From: Epiperipatus broadwayi
Lineage: Eukaryota > Onychophora > Udeonychophora > Euonychophora > Peripatidae
Assembly (NCBI GenBank): GCA_028023455.1
Contig: JAQFVV010006641.1
Span: 436,001 to 500,000 of the forward strand
DNA length: 64,000 nucleotides
Direction of reading: 5' to 3'
Position numbers and translations under genes: made by a program. The notes under the pieces are model-generated. The model made no database searches. It saw only the letters and a program-made list of their open reading frames with translations, and was not told the origin of the DNA. Shown here one piece after another: positions 26,041 through 38,445 of the stretch; position 1 is the stretch's first letter, and every line of letters begins with the position of its first letter.

Positions 26041-27849
26041 GTGAGGGGAAAAATATACGATATTTTAAATAAGGCAAAACCACCTAAAACTAATTTATCA
26101 ATTAATGAAAGAAGAGCTTTGTTTGCTTTAAAAAATGACAAATCTATTACTATTCTTCTGGCAGATAAGGGTAATACTACAGTAATTTTAAATAAGGCTG
26201 ATTATTTTAAAAAAATACATGATTTATTAAATGATAATATTTATAAAAAAATTTATAGAGATCCTATGACTTATCTTGAAAAGAAAACTAAAGCATTAAT
26301 TTATTCTACTGATCTAGATTTAGAAACAAAGATACAGCTTACTCCGAGGGAAAAATCTTCTTTTTATCCAAAATTATATGGTTTACCAAAAGTTCACAAG
26401 CCAGATATTCCATTGAGACCGATTGTAAGTGCAGTTGGTTCACCTACACAGACACTAGCTCGTTTTTTGACTTCTTTTTTACAGCCGCATTTAACAACGA
26501 TGTCATCATATGTTAAAGATGCTAATCATTTTCTTGAGCTTATCCGGGATATTAAATTGACTAAGAATGATATTTTGGTAAGTTTTGACATTGTTTCACT
26601 TTTTACTAGTGTACCTGTAAATGAAGCGATTCAAGTTTTAAAAAATATTCAGTTGCCTAATTTTGCTGTGGTTTTGATTGAACACTGCTTATCGAATACA
26701 TTTTTTGTTTTTGATGGGCAGATGTATAAACAAACATCAGGTCTAGCTATGGGTTCACCAATTTCTCCAGCATTAGCTTCTATTTTTATGGAGGATTTGG
26801 AAAATAAAATTTTGACTTTAGCAGTTAAAAAACCATCTATATGGCTGAGGTATGTTGATGATACCTTTGTTATTTGGCCTCATGGTAAGCATGCTCTTGA
26901 TGACTTTTTTAATTTTTTAAACTCTCTTCACAACAATATTAAATTTACCATGGAAATAGAAAATAATAATCAATTACCTTTTTTAGATGTTTTGATTGAA
27001 AGAAGGATAGATGGTTCTTTATCCCATGGTATATATAAAAAACCAACACACACTGGGAGATATCTGCATTTTTCCTCTCATCACCATCCTGCACAACTAT
27101 TTTCAGTGGCAAAGACATTATTGGATAGAACAAAGAGACTTTCTGATGATAGCCATTTTCACCGGGACCTTTTTGCTACTAATAAAATGCTTCTTCATAA
27201 TGGTTTTAATTACAAAATTATTAATAGGGCTTATACATATCAAAAGAAAAAAGATTTTGATACATCAAAAATTAAGACAATTTTGCCATATATTAAAGGA
27301 GTAACTGATAGAATTGGTAACATTTTAAAGAATAATAATATTCACACAATTTTTACTACTTATAAAAAAATTAGTGAAATATTTCCTCTTCCTAAAGATA
27401 AAATTGCTTTGGAGTGTCATGGTGTGTATGAAATTCCATGTAGGGTCTGTCCACATACATATATAGGACAGACTAATCGTAGAATAAATATTAGAAAGGA
27501 AGAACACATTCTGGCAGTGAGAGAAAAATCCAATTCATCAGCTATTTATTCTCATATTAAATTAACAAATCATGATATCAATTTTGAAAAAACAAATATT
27601 TTAGCAAAAATTGAACAATATGACCAGAGATTGCTAAGAGAAGCTATAGAGATTTTTAAAAGGCCCAAGAGCATAAATGAAAGGTGTGAGTTAAAGAAGA
27701 TTAACAACATTTGGAAGAAACTATTGGAAGAGAAAATAAATTTTAAAACTTCTCAACCAATAGAATTTAAATATGAGGAGAAAGAAAACGATAAAAACGA
27801 TTTTAAATCTCACATGCATTCTTATGATTTGAGAAAGAGGACGCTCTGA
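26041..27849 (+). CDS. PLE reverse transcriptase with GIY-YIG endonuclease, N-terminally truncated
   Basis: This 602-codon frame encodes the replicative enzyme of a Penelope-like element. The RT nicks and primes at target DNA ends and copies the element RNA. Visible motifs are an ADKGN segment near residue 40, YGLPKVHKP with LRPIVS at about 119-136, SFDIVSLFTSVP near 180, GLAMGSPISP near 238 and the catalytic YVDD at 271-274. The endonuclease has GVY at 461-463, CRVC and then TYIG at 473-476, followed by Arg residues. The expected N-terminal 200 or so residues are missing, and a 1-bp deletion plus TGA lie just upstream. The GTG at 26041 is only where the frame opens, not a credible start. Leu replaces the usual Pro before ADKGN. 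The stop lies inside the hammerhead core. Confidence 0.93.
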   Translation: MRGKIYDILNKAKPPKTNLSINERRALFALKNDKSITILLADKGNTTVILNKADYFKKIHDLLNDNIYKKIYRDPMTYLEKKTKALIYSTDLDLETKIQLTPREKSSFYPKLYGLPKVHKPDIPLRPIVSAVGSPTQTLARFLTSFLQPHLTTMSSYVKDANHFLELIRDIKLTKNDILVSFDIVSLFTSVPVNEAIQVLKNIQLPNFAVVLIEHCLSNTFFVFDGQMYKQTSGLAMGSPISPALASIFMEDLENKILTLAVKKPSIWLRYVDDTFVIWPHGKHALDDFFNFLNSLHNNIKFTMEIENNNQLPFLDVLIERRIDGSLSHGIYKKPTHTGRYLHFSSHHHPAQLFSVAKTLLDRTKRLSDDSHFHRDLFATNKMLLHNGFNYKIINRAYTYQKKKDFDTSKIKTILPYIKGVTDRIGNILKNNNIHTIFTTYKKISEIFPLPKDKIALECHGVYEIPCRVCPHTYIGQTNRRINIRKEEHILAVREKSNSSAIYSHIKLTNHDINFEKTNILAKIEQYDQRLLREAIEIFKRPKSINERCELKKINNIWKKLLEEKINFKTSQPIEFKYEEKENDKNDFKSHMHSYDLRKRTL

Positions 27850-27895
27850 GGAAGGTACTTGATATTGTACTGAAACGTCAGCATTTAGCTTTTTC
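27833..27895 (+). ncRNA. Type I hammerhead ribozyme at the PLE B/C junction
   Basis: The core CUGAGGA (27846-27852) fits CUGANGA. Stem II is GUAC (27855-27858) with GUAC (27867-27870), extended by an outer pair with one bulge. GAA (27872-27874) is followed by the two-base-pair stem III AC/GU (27875-27878) with no loop. C at 27879 completes GUC, so cleavage is predicted after 27879. Stem I is GCU (27843-27845) with AGC (27880-27882), then an internal loop, then GAAAGAG (27833-27839) with CUUUUUC (27889-27895). Stem III this short normally works best as a dimer, as in hammerheads reported from PLE pseudo-LTRs. The ORF stop TGA (27847-27849) is embedded in the core. Confidence 0.83.
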
Positions 27896-27930
27896 ACTAC
27901 ACGGAATATCCCGCAAATAGTAATAATAAT

Positions 27931-30009
27931 ATGACATCTTTTATCCGTGAAAACATTAGAATTAACATTATTCATCTTTACGGGAAAGATTGGTTTACAG
28001 AATGGAGGTGTTTTGAAAGAATGTGTGTGAAGAAAATTAAAGCCGTTTATGATCTTCAATTTTTACTCAACTGTAAAAGAAATGGACTTTATCCTAGCTG
28101 TTGTAAAATTTCCTTCCATACGCATACGAAGAAAATTGACGCAGTTTTGAATAAGGCAAGTTTTGATATTTTAACTTCTTTTATTAGAAATACAAGAAAA
28201 AAGTTAGACTTTTTAGATAAAAAATTGTTACAACTCCGCCTTTTATTAAGTAATACTTTTCATCCAACATTATGGTCAATTTGTGATAAAATCGTTTATT
28301 TTAGAGTGACTAAAGAAGGTGATTTTAAATTTCGAAGGCAAATGAATAAATTTAACAAACTACTTACAAAGAAACAGGAAATACTATCTTTGTCTTTGTC
28401 TGAAAGAGGAAGTGTGCACGCTGTAAAGAATTTATCTGATAGAAAATTATCAGACTTTGAACTAAAAGTTTTAAATAAAGGTTTTAATTTTGCAATAACA
28501 CCAACAAAATTACCTTTTGAGGATATTATTTGCAGAGTGGAAAGTAGTCTATCAAAAATACCTTGCGGGGATGCAGATATAGTGAGGGGAAAAATATACG
28601 ATATTTTAAATAAGGCAAAACCACCTAAAACTAATTTATCAATTAATGAAAGAAGAGCTTTGTTTGCTTTAAAAAATGACAAATCTATTACTATTCTTCC
28701 GGCAGATAAGGGTAATACTACAGTAATTTTAAATAAGGCTGATTATTTTAAAAAAATACATGATTTATTAAATGATAATATTTATAAAAAAATTTATAGA
28801 GATCCTATGACTTATCTTGAAAAGAAAACTAAAGCATTAATTTATTCTACTGATCTTGATTTAGAAACAAAGATACAGCTTACTCCGAGGGAAAAATCTT
28901 CTTTTTATCCAAAATTATATGGTTTACCAAAAGTTCACAAGCCAGATATTCCATTGAGACCGATTGTAAGTGCAGTTGGTTCACCTACACAGACACTAGC
29001 TCGTTTTTTGACTTCTTTTTTACAGCCGCATTTAACAATGATGTCATCATATGTTAAAGATGCTAATCATTTTCTTGAGCTTATCCGGGATATTAAATTG
29101 ACTAAGAATGATATTTTGGTAAGTTTTGACATTGTTTCACTTTTTACTAGTGTACCTGTAAATGAAGCGATTCAAGTTTTAAAAAATATTCAGTTGCCTA
29201 ATTTTGCTGTGGTTTTGATTGAACACTGCTTATCGAATACATTTTTTGTTTTTGATGGGCAGATGTATAAACAAACATCAGGTCTAGCTATGGGTTCACC
29301 AATTTCTCCAGCATTAGCTTCTATTTTTATGGAGGATTTGGAAAATAAAATTTTGACTTTAGCAGTTAAAAAACCATCTATATGGCTGAGGTATGTTGAT
29401 GATACCTTTGTTATTTGGCCTCATGGTAAGCATGCTCTTGATGACTTTTTTAATTTTTTAAACTCTCTTCACAACAATATTAAATTTACCATGGAAATAG
29501 AAAATAATAATCAATTACCTTTTTTAGATGTTTTGATTGAAAGAAGGATAGATGGTTCTTTATCCCATGGTATATATAAAAAACCAACACACACTGGGAG
29601 ATATCTGCATTTTTCCTCTCATCACCATCCTGCACAACTATTTTCAGTGGCAAAGACATTATTGGATAGAACAAAGAGACTTTCTGATGATAGCCATTTT
29701 CACCGGGACCTTTTTGCTACTAATAAAATGCTTCTTCATAATGGTTTTAATTACAAAATTATTAATAGGGCTTATACATATCAAAAGAAAAAAGATTTTG
29801 ATACATCAAAAATTAAGACAATTTTGCCATATATTAAAGGAGTAACTGATAGAATTGGTAACATTTTAAAGAATAATAATATTCACACAATTTTTACTAC
29901 TTATAAAAAAAAATTAGTGAAATATTTCCTCTTCCTAAAGATAAAATTGCTTTGGAGTGTCATGGTGTGTATGAAATTCCATGTAGGGTCTGTCCACATA
30001 CATATATAG
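27931..30009 (+). pseudogene. PLE reverse transcriptase, frameshifted before the endonuclease
   Basis: This 692-codon frame holds the N-terminal region and the full RT: an N-terminal segment to about residue 215, PADKGN near 258, YGLPKVHKP near 337, SFDIVSLFTSVP near 398 and YVDD at 488-491. Near 29905-29913 the A run has nine bases against seven in copy B, a +2 shift. The last 30 or so codons are therefore out of the endonuclease frame. The ATG at 27931 is the first in frame; another lies at 28021 before a CVKK-type stretch typical of Penelope N-termini, so the true start is uncertain. The canonical Pro of PADKGN is present here. Confidence 0.92.
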
Positions 30010-30392
30010 GACAGACTAATCGTAGAATAAATATTAGAAAGGAAGAACACATTCTGGCAGTGAGAGAAAAATCCAATTCATCAGCTATTTATTCTCATAT
30101 TAAATTAACAAATCATGATATCAATTTTGAAAAAACAAATATTTTAGCAAAAATTGAACAATATGACCAGAGATTGCTAAGAGAAGCTATAGAGATTTTT
30201 AAAAGGCCCAAGAGCATAAATGAAAGGTGTGAGTTAAAGAAGATTAACAACATTTGGAAGAAACTATTGGAAGAGAAAATAAATTTTAAAACTTCTCAAC
30301 CAATAGAATTTAAATATGAGGAGAAAGAAAACGATAAAAACGATTTTAAATCTCACATGCATTCTTATGATTTGAGAAAGAGGACGCTCTGA
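29914..30392 (+). pseudogene. PLE GIY-YIG endonuclease domain of copy C, separated by the frameshift
   Basis: The frame after the A9 run continues with a sequence matching the end of copy B: GVY, CRVC, TYIG, then the arginine-rich and His/Glu-containing segments, ending at the TGA at 30390-30392. The domain would make the DNA nick at the insertion site but cannot be translated in one piece with the RT without a frameshift. An ATG at 29952 is available but is not expected to act as a native start. Confidence 0.9.
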
Positions 30393-30415
30393 GGAAGGTA
30401 CTTGATATGTATCCC
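30376..30415 (+). ncRNA. Truncated hammerhead remnant at the 3' end of PLE copy C
   Basis: The 5' half (GAAAGAG, GCU, CUGAGGA and the first strand of stem II) is present up to about 30408. The sequence then jumps to the 'atcccgcaaatag' segment, so GAAAC, the GUC site and the 3' strand of stem I are lost. This copy cannot self-cleave. Confidence 0.85.
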
Positions 30416-30427
30416 GCAAATAGTAAT

Positions 30428-30868
<441 letters not shown>

Positions 30869-30871
<3 letters not shown>

Positions 30872-31253
30872 AAAACAAATTGAGAATTTTACTATATGGT
30901 AAAACTGAACTGATTTCAGACCCGTATAGCTGTCTAGTTTGTTTATCTGGATTTGAAGATATTTATGTATCTGAAAAATTCATGCTTTCAAACTGATAGA
31001 AACCTGTTTCATAAATGCTGATTTTAGAGTTAGTATTTAGATCTAGATTGTAGTCCCTACCCTTCACTGATGTGAGCCAACTAGCTTGAAACCAGCTGGT
31101 CTGAAGGTGGAGACCTTTAAAGAGATATTCAATTCTATCTCTCTCTTGGCATTTATGTAAACAAAAGCTTGGTAGAAGCTATTGGTAAACCTCTATCTTG
31201 TGATCATAAAATGCAGGCTAAAGTCACCTACGAAATTTATAATTTGTTTTGTT

Positions 31254-31257
<4 letters not shown>
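30869..31257 (+). repeat. Hammerhead-bearing retrozyme-like monomer between (AT)n tracts
   Basis: This segment of about 389 bp lies exactly between (AT)n 30811-30868 and (AT)n 31258-31313. It aligns by eye with the units at 62010-63310, sharing 'tttcagaccc..gtag', 'tttgaaga', 'tttagatctag', the 'cccttcactgatg' core, 'gaaggtgga', 'catttatgtaaacaaa.gctt' and the 'tttgtttttcata' end. It has no coding capacity. A diverged segment at 55200-55430 belongs to the same family. Size, non-coding nature and central ribozyme fit a non-autonomous, hammerhead-processed element. Confidence 0.72.
31061..31107 (+). ncRNA. Type I hammerhead-like ribozyme, one core change
   Basis: Stem I is CCUUCA (31061-31066) with UGAAGG (31102-31107). 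The core is CUGAUGU (31067-31073), where the last base should be A. Stem II is GAGC (31074-31077) with GCUU (31084-31087). After GAA (31088-31090), stem III is the self-complementary decamer ACCAGCUGGU (31091-31100). C31101 gives GUC, so the predicted cleavage is after 31101. All helices are intact; the A9-to-U change would probably reduce or abolish activity in this copy. Confidence 0.75.

Positions 31258-31313
<56 letters not shown>
31258..31313. repeat. (AT)n microsatellite
   Basis: About 56 bp of AT, bordering the hammerhead monomer on its right. Confidence 0.95.
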
Positions 31314-31317
<4 letters not shown>

Positions 31318-31685
31318 ATTGTTAGAATGTTATTGCATCATTGCTAAGATATCTATTTGTTTTTATTTTCAATATATTGTTATAGAATATTAACTGAATA
31401 AAACAGTAAACTTTTTTGATGTTCCAAAAAAACTGAATTTTTTTTTTAGTAAGCTAGTCCAAAGCTAACCAAATAAATCATCAAATTTATACATGGAAAC
31501 TGAATATCTATTTATTATTTTGTCAAAAACCCAACAAAAAAGTAAATTTACTAAAAATTAAATGTATCTGACACTGAAAAGTTGAAACATAATGATTTCT
31601 ATTTTGAGCATTAGTTTGGAAAAGTGTTGTAGAATTTTTTTTTTCTATAGTAAGCACTTAAAGGCTGTTTTAGTTTTCAACTAAA

Positions 31686-31689
<4 letters not shown>

Positions 31690-31744
<55 letters not shown>
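31690..31744. repeat. (AT)n microsatellite
   Basis: About 55 bp of alternating AT in non-coding DNA. Confidence 0.95.
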
Positions 31745-31747
<3 letters not shown>

Positions 31748-32709
31748 TATCAAATAACGTTTTTGAAATGATATGTAAATATTTAAAAGACTCCCAACTC
31801 AGTGCTCAAAACCTTAAAGGACTTACATTGAGTTATTTTAGTAAAAAAGATTTATATTTATATTTATTGTTCACTTATCTACATGTTTTATATTTATAAT
31901 GTAACAATATGAAATTGGAAAGTAGGGAAGATATGGCTATTGACTTAGTTAGAGCATCTACTTCATGCCAATGTCTTTAAATAGAAGGTTGATATAACAA
32001 ATCAATAGTCTATATGGCTGATAGATAGAGACTGTACTAATTTAATGGAATCAGGAAATTAAGACATACAAAATTATTTATGCTAATAATAGGATTATAC
32101 ACATTTATTCCAGAACCTCAATTCCTCACTCACACCATTACAATCTAAAGTGTAATTGGTTAATAGTGATTGCTAGCTTTTATGAGTGTATCAGACACTT
32201 ATAGGTAAATTCTAGTTATATTAATATATACAAAATTGCATATTATTGATATTAAATCATTTATGAGTTAAGATTTTAATTATCTAGATTTGTTTGAATA
32301 ATATGAGAAATAAAGTAAAAAAAAGTATCATTCCTAATTTGATGAATAATGATATTATTTTATTCACACTTGGTAAACATTACCTAGATGAGTTTAAATA
32401 ATTATCATAAATAACATTTAAGTTTTAATTACTATGGACGTATGTACACTATAAATGATGTAAAATAAAATACCTAGCTTTAATTAGAAAAGTACACATT
32501 TAGCCTAATTCAGTTACTAATAATTAAATAAATATAAATTCTATATTAAATCTGCATTAGAGTATCAGACCTAAATAAGTTATCATGGTAAACTCATTCA
32601 AAGTTTATGTGCACTCTTAACAAATTAATTTGACTTCCCTGAATCAAATCTGTATGTAATTGTCTGATTTTATGTAATCATACATACATGAAATCATTCC
32701 TCTCTCTTC

Positions 32710-32825
<116 letters not shown>

Positions 32826-33285
32826 ACATTTTGTAATGGCATTGGAATACTATAGTCCATTTCCATTAATATGTATACGTAATATGATCAGATATTTTAC
32901 GGTAATATCTCCACACTAAAACTCAATATATTTATATTATTCTATTTATTTCTGTACTTAGCACTTTCGAAGGAACGATGCATATCCATATGCAACGTTT
33001 TACAAATTATAACTTCTGTATAATTTATCAAAACATTTCCACATAGCTGATGACAATGATCTGAAAACCACATGATTAATTTTATACCCATGATTAATGA
33101 CTCTACAAATCATCCACTCTCATCCCAGTTGTTAACATTATAGACTCCTGTTTATTCAATATACTTTAAACAGTGAATGCATAAAAATCAATATTATCCC
33201 TAAATAAAATTCATTTAAAACTAATATTATCATAATCATTTTACTGTTAGTTGTTAATCTATTCATTTATTTATTGCATTGTTTG

Positions 33286-33286
<1 letters not shown>

Positions 33287-33330
<44 letters not shown>

Positions 33331-33368
33331 TCAATATTATATATATATATATATATATATATTGAAAC
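33287..33368. repeat. (AT)n tracts with a hairpin
   Basis: Two (AT)n tracts (33287-33327 and 33338-33362). GTTTCAATAT (33328-33337) is the reverse complement of ATATTGAAAC (33359-33368), so the second tract is the loop-proximal part of a hairpin. Confidence 0.85.
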
Positions 33369-34900
33369 AGTAAGGTATGCTTTGCAGATCTTTGTTTCAC
33401 CTTTTCTCACCTATTTCCTACCCTCATACCTTAGTTTGAACCACAATCTATTGTAGTGTGTCTGCAATACGCTTATATACCAAAAACCCCGCCTAATTTT
33501 AAACCACGAGCACAATGCTCATATTATATATATATAACTTATTCCCAAATAAAATAAAATATTATGGATTATGTATATGTTCACATAATTTTAATTTATT
33601 AAAAAGTAGGTTATATAAGTCGTAATTGCGCACACACTATGATATGCATTTTAAAACATATCAAAATTATAAATTGTTAAAGTTATTTTGTTTGAATCTA
33701 TTTACAAATATATATTACTGTCATAATATATTTTGATTTAAAATAAAATTCATTTAGTAAATAATTATTCATTTAGTAAATAGATTCAAATATTGCAATT
33801 GAAAAGTAAAATAAATTTTGTTTAATTTAATAAAAAGTCATTCCAAATATTTCTGTTAAAATAAATGAGGGACAATAGTTTAATTAGTTAATGTTCTATA
33901 AGTTTATCTAAAAACAGCAGATGTCCACTTAAAGTTTTCTTTAATTAGTAAAAGTAATTTTTAATTAAATCTAGTTTGTAATTCGAATGTCGACAGGGAA
34001 ATTAACAAAAGAAATTAATTAATGTTGAATTCCTTTAGACATTCAGATAGATTTAATTACAGCTGATAAGTCCGATATATTTTGTAATGCTCCAGGGCAG
34101 TTCTATTGTTAATTTGTAATATAAATGGAAGGGTTTTCTTTTGTTCTCCATTCTAATGTTTCTAAGAGAAATCATTCTGAGGTCTAATGTTTCTAACCAA
34201 AATTATTGTAGTAATTTGTAAATCTTGACATGACAGAGTAGAGCGCAAGAAGGCTATTTCTCTCTGGAATGGTCATATGCTGCCATAGACCATCGGAAGT
34301 TATCACACAAGAAACCCCAGAACTGCTGCTGATGCTATTGCCAAAAAATATGAACATTTCCAGATTTTGTTGTTAAATTATATAAAACCTGCCGACCATC
34401 AATCTACCTAAAAATGCTTCTCCAGAGGTAACCCTAAATTAACCCAAGAGCTCTTGTGATAAGTAACATGCTATAGCTATTTTAAATTGTTTTTCTTATA
34501 TTTCGCATAACTTTATTATGTATTTCTTTTAAATATAATCAACATTATGCTCTCTATCCTTGGGTTAATATTTTTTATTGATTAAGCTTTCTGTTATTTT
34601 ATTATGATAATGTGTCAGAATCGTCTTTGACTGAGTGAATTATTCCCTTTGATGAAAATAAGACACTGCTATGAAGGCATATTTTAAATTTCTAAATAAT
34701 TTTCCAATTTTATTATCTTGCAAATCACTCGTTCGAGGGTGATTCTATTCTTTAATATATAATATAATCACATAGTTTAAAATCTACATGTTATTGATTT
34801 TAATCTAATATCAGATTATGTGTGAGGTCAATTATTAAATGTGTCCCTTAATGCATGATTGTGTATATAAATCTATACTTACTTTTCAAACCTGCAAGTA

Positions 34901-35798
34901 TGCATTTTCCTATTTTAATTACCATGTTCTACTTTAATTACAAAGTTCATCATTGATGTCAAGAATGTGCGGACTCTTTTAAATGAATTTCTGGGAATTT
35001 GATTGCGCATTTCTCTTAATCCAAGTAAAACCCATTTAATATGTTTTATATACACTAGTCTCGTATTGCTGGTAAATGAATTGGTTGTTGAGACCACTTT
35101 GTTTTACTTTTTCAAGGATTCTTTACATGGCCAAGTCCATTCTCTTCACTTATTGTGGTTTCCAGGCAGAGGGTGTCCACAAATGACACACCTGGGAATT
35201 AAACGCAATCGTCACACAGTTGCTAAGTTTCGGCTGATCATAACAATAGCGGCGAGATGCCTTCCATAATCATTCCAGATATTCAATATTGTTTTATTTT
35301 TTATTTATTTTACAAAGTATTCATGACTTAAACATGTCACACCCTCCAACTTTAATAAATCCATTATCAGCAATACTGACCTCCCAATATAACTTTATTA
35401 TTATTATTCTCAAATAAATGCTTTGATCACATTCCCACTTTGTTGCTTAGTAAGCTTTTGTCCATGCTATTCTCGAAATCAATAAATATTTTATAACACT
35501 TAATTTCAAATATTTTCTTAAACTTGTATAATTACTCAAAGCACCTTGCACATGTTCCTATCTCGTCAAGCACATTATCGTAATGCTATTAGTCCGAGGA
35601 ATAGAATATATTACTTTGCTTTAAAACCTTTTTGTCAGTTGTGGGAATATAATGCCAACAATTATTTAATACATGTCCCTGTCTTATATAAGCAGACAAT
35701 GGCATTATATATATATATATATTTTATATAAATAAATTTTGTGAAATCATTTAAACTAAATTTGATATCTTATTTTATTGATTCCTATCACTGTCTCG

Positions 35799-35833
<35 letters not shown>

Positions 35834-35840
35834 CTGCATT
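34901..35840. other. Non-coding DNA, locally less AT-rich
   Basis: Bases 34940-35280 are slightly richer in G+C and have an 88-codon + frame (35003-35269) and a 60-codon minus frame. Neither shows a domain, and the frames overlap each other, so no gene is called. (AT)n patches lie at 35706-35722 and 35802-35830. Confidence 0.4.
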
Positions 35841-35849
35841 TCTTTTGTA

Positions 35850-36105
35850 AATCCATAGATGTTAATTAGCCACCCACGCTGTCTTTTAGTATAGAGTCTT
35901 TTGTTTCTCCCTGACCAACAGGCACCGGTCAAAGGTTATACTAGTAGTGGCATCAGATGCATTATCACGTAGATGGCGCTGTGAAATTTGGAGTTTAGAT
36001 TCGAACTTAGTATATCTAGAAGGCAACCCCTCCTAGGATGTTCAGTTTCATGTCTGGGGTTTGAATTCTGCAGTGTGTTAGCGAGATAGATGATTCTGAC
36101 TGTTA
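35850..36105. repeat. Possible SINE-like repeat ending in (AT)n
   Basis: A locally GC-richer segment contains box-B-like sequences (gggtttgaattc near 36058; gattcgaac near 35999) and a 'tagatggcgctgtg' phrase that recalls 'atagatggcgttatac' in the hammerhead repeat at about 62065. It is followed by (AT)n at 36106-36124. No clear box A is visible, so the assignment is tentative. Confidence 0.3.
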
Positions 36106-36124
36106 CATATATATATATATATAT

Positions 36125-37910
36125 AACTTTTTTTTTCTTTTGAATAAATAATCCTTGTTGTAAATGTCAAAACTTACTTTAGTTTTTTTAATGAAATTGG
36201 TGTTTTATTTCATTTATGATAATGGCATTCTTATTCATGTTATGTATATTTTTCTATTTATAGTTGTGTTTAATTTAAATTTGAACAGAAATTTTGAGAA
36301 ACGTATTGATAAAAGCAAGAATGGATTTTACAATGTGATAGAAACCTTAATTCTCTTGCTATATGGCCTTAATATATATCCGGGTCAACATAAAATAGAT
36401 GCTAACATCATTTGTCTTTAGACCTTCATATTATACTATTCTTTTATAAATTATTTTATAAATACATGCATGATTTTTAATTAAAATATTTTGAATAAAA
36501 TGTAGGTTTTCTACATGGTTAAGAGAAATACATAAATGTAAACAATCCAAGAAAAAATAATAAAGTAAAGGAATAATATAATAACTTCTTTGATGATACA
36601 TATCTGTTTTTCAAAATTTATAACATTTTTTTCTCTTATTGCTATTCAACTTCAGTCAAGAATTTTGCTCATTATCTTTATTCAAACAATTGTTGTTATA
36701 TTAAAATTTTATAATTTCAAACATATATGTAAATTAGCACATGCAACATAAAATGTATATCAGTCATTTATTAGTGTACAAATACATGGTGATATTTTAA
36801 TGAAATAAAATTAAAGTGCTTATATAATGTATGTATTGCCATCATTTATATTTCAAGCAAAATATGCTTCATCTCTTGACTTTGGTTCCTAAAAGAATTT
36901 AAGATTGAACTACTTTCTCAAAATAATTAAAATATATGGACAAAATGTTAGTTTATATCTCATGAAAGGTGATATATTTTTCAAATAATGTGGTCTATCA
37001 ATTGGAAGTTTTTATGATTAATAATCTGAAAGTAAAGTAAAAGTCTGACATTTAAACAAAAAAAAGAATATTTGCATATATAATCAAGTGTGGTAGGAAC
37101 ATCTCAGATAGCACAATATGTTTATAATAAGTAAAAATATTGGAATTGATCATTATAAGTATTTCAATTGAATAATAAATTATATTTCAATAGTAGCTTT
37201 ATATTACATAATTTCTAAAATCTTAACTAGCTGATAAGAGTTCAAAATGTTCAAAATTATTTTTATTTTTATAATTTATATCAGAAAACAAAACAAAAAT
37301 ATATAGGTATAATATCTTATGTATATTGATACAGTTCAATTATTTATTCATATGTTTATCCAAAATATTATAAAATTTGCTTCCTTAATTTTATTTTCTT
37401 ATATAAATCACTTTTTCCACATAAATTGAATATTATATCAACCAAAAAAAACTTGTTTTGTAATTCTCTTAAGTTTCAATTAATTTGTAATTTTTAATAA
37501 CAATCCATGTTTGCACATTTTTTTTTTAAAACAATTGTTGATTTACCCTCATAAGATTGTCCATATATACATAATATTCAATATGTAATATTAACATTTA
37601 TCAAAGTTGTGCTTAAAATTTTAGTATTATTCATTAATATTTTTTATATTTGAACAAAGCCATCTTAATTTGGTCAGAAATAGAAAATGTAATCAAATTA
37701 TGTATTTAAATACTAATATAATGTAATGGAAAATATTATTTGATCTTTTGTGCAAATTTAATCATGATTAAATTTAAGATGGTTATAACATTATATAAAT
37801 TAATGTTTTATTTGATTTGTTTTGAATTTATTTTCCATATTTATTAAATATGTCTTAAAGTGTTTTATAATATATATATATATATATATATATTATATTA
37901 ACACTTTATA

Positions 37911-37956
<46 letters not shown>

Positions 37957-38393
37957 ATAAATAGCCTTAATGTTAATTAAATTTTCAGTTCTAACTTAAT
38001 TGGAACTTATATCACTTTTTGATTTTAGCCTACAGCATACTGTTACTCCTTTCTTATGAAAACACTCTTTTTCGTTATGTAAATTTTTTTAGTTCTATTA
38101 AAAAAATTACTTTAAAAAAACATTTTTTACTTTAAGATTTAAAAAAAAAAAATCATTTAAATTTAAAAAAAAAATGTTTGCTAGTTGTTCTGTTTTTATC
38201 AGATGTTTTTTTAAAAAACAAAACACAACAAAACATCATCATCATCAAAAAAACAACAGAGGTTTTTTGCACTTTTAAGTCTTCTTTTTTCTTTCTATCT
38301 TTTCTTTTCCTTTAAGATTATTTATATTATGCTAAGGTTAAAAGTACCAAACTCACAAAAAAATTGTTTGTAGAATATTTTATATAATTCAGC

Positions 38394-38445
<52 letters not shown>

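Larger units (their letters stand above)
25959..27932 (+). mobile_element. Penelope-like element copy B, direct and 5'-truncated
   Basis: The homology to copy C begins at about 25959, equivalent to about 28486, and is degraded up to about 26040; from there the two copies are nearly identical. The 3' end passes through an intact hammerhead and runs directly into copy C, making a head-to-tail junction. Only a handful of base differences from copy C are visible over 1.8 kb, so the copies separated recently. Confidence 0.92.

Noticed and set aside
27011-27304. 97-codon + frame inside PLE copy B, also at 25485 (minus) and 29552
   Set aside because: It overlaps the RT/endonuclease ORF in another frame and recurs only because the copies are near-identical; the real frame has the family motifs.
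34915-35269. Overlapping frames in a slightly GC-richer stretch
   Set aside because: Frames lie on opposite strands without family features; neither is preferred by codon use.
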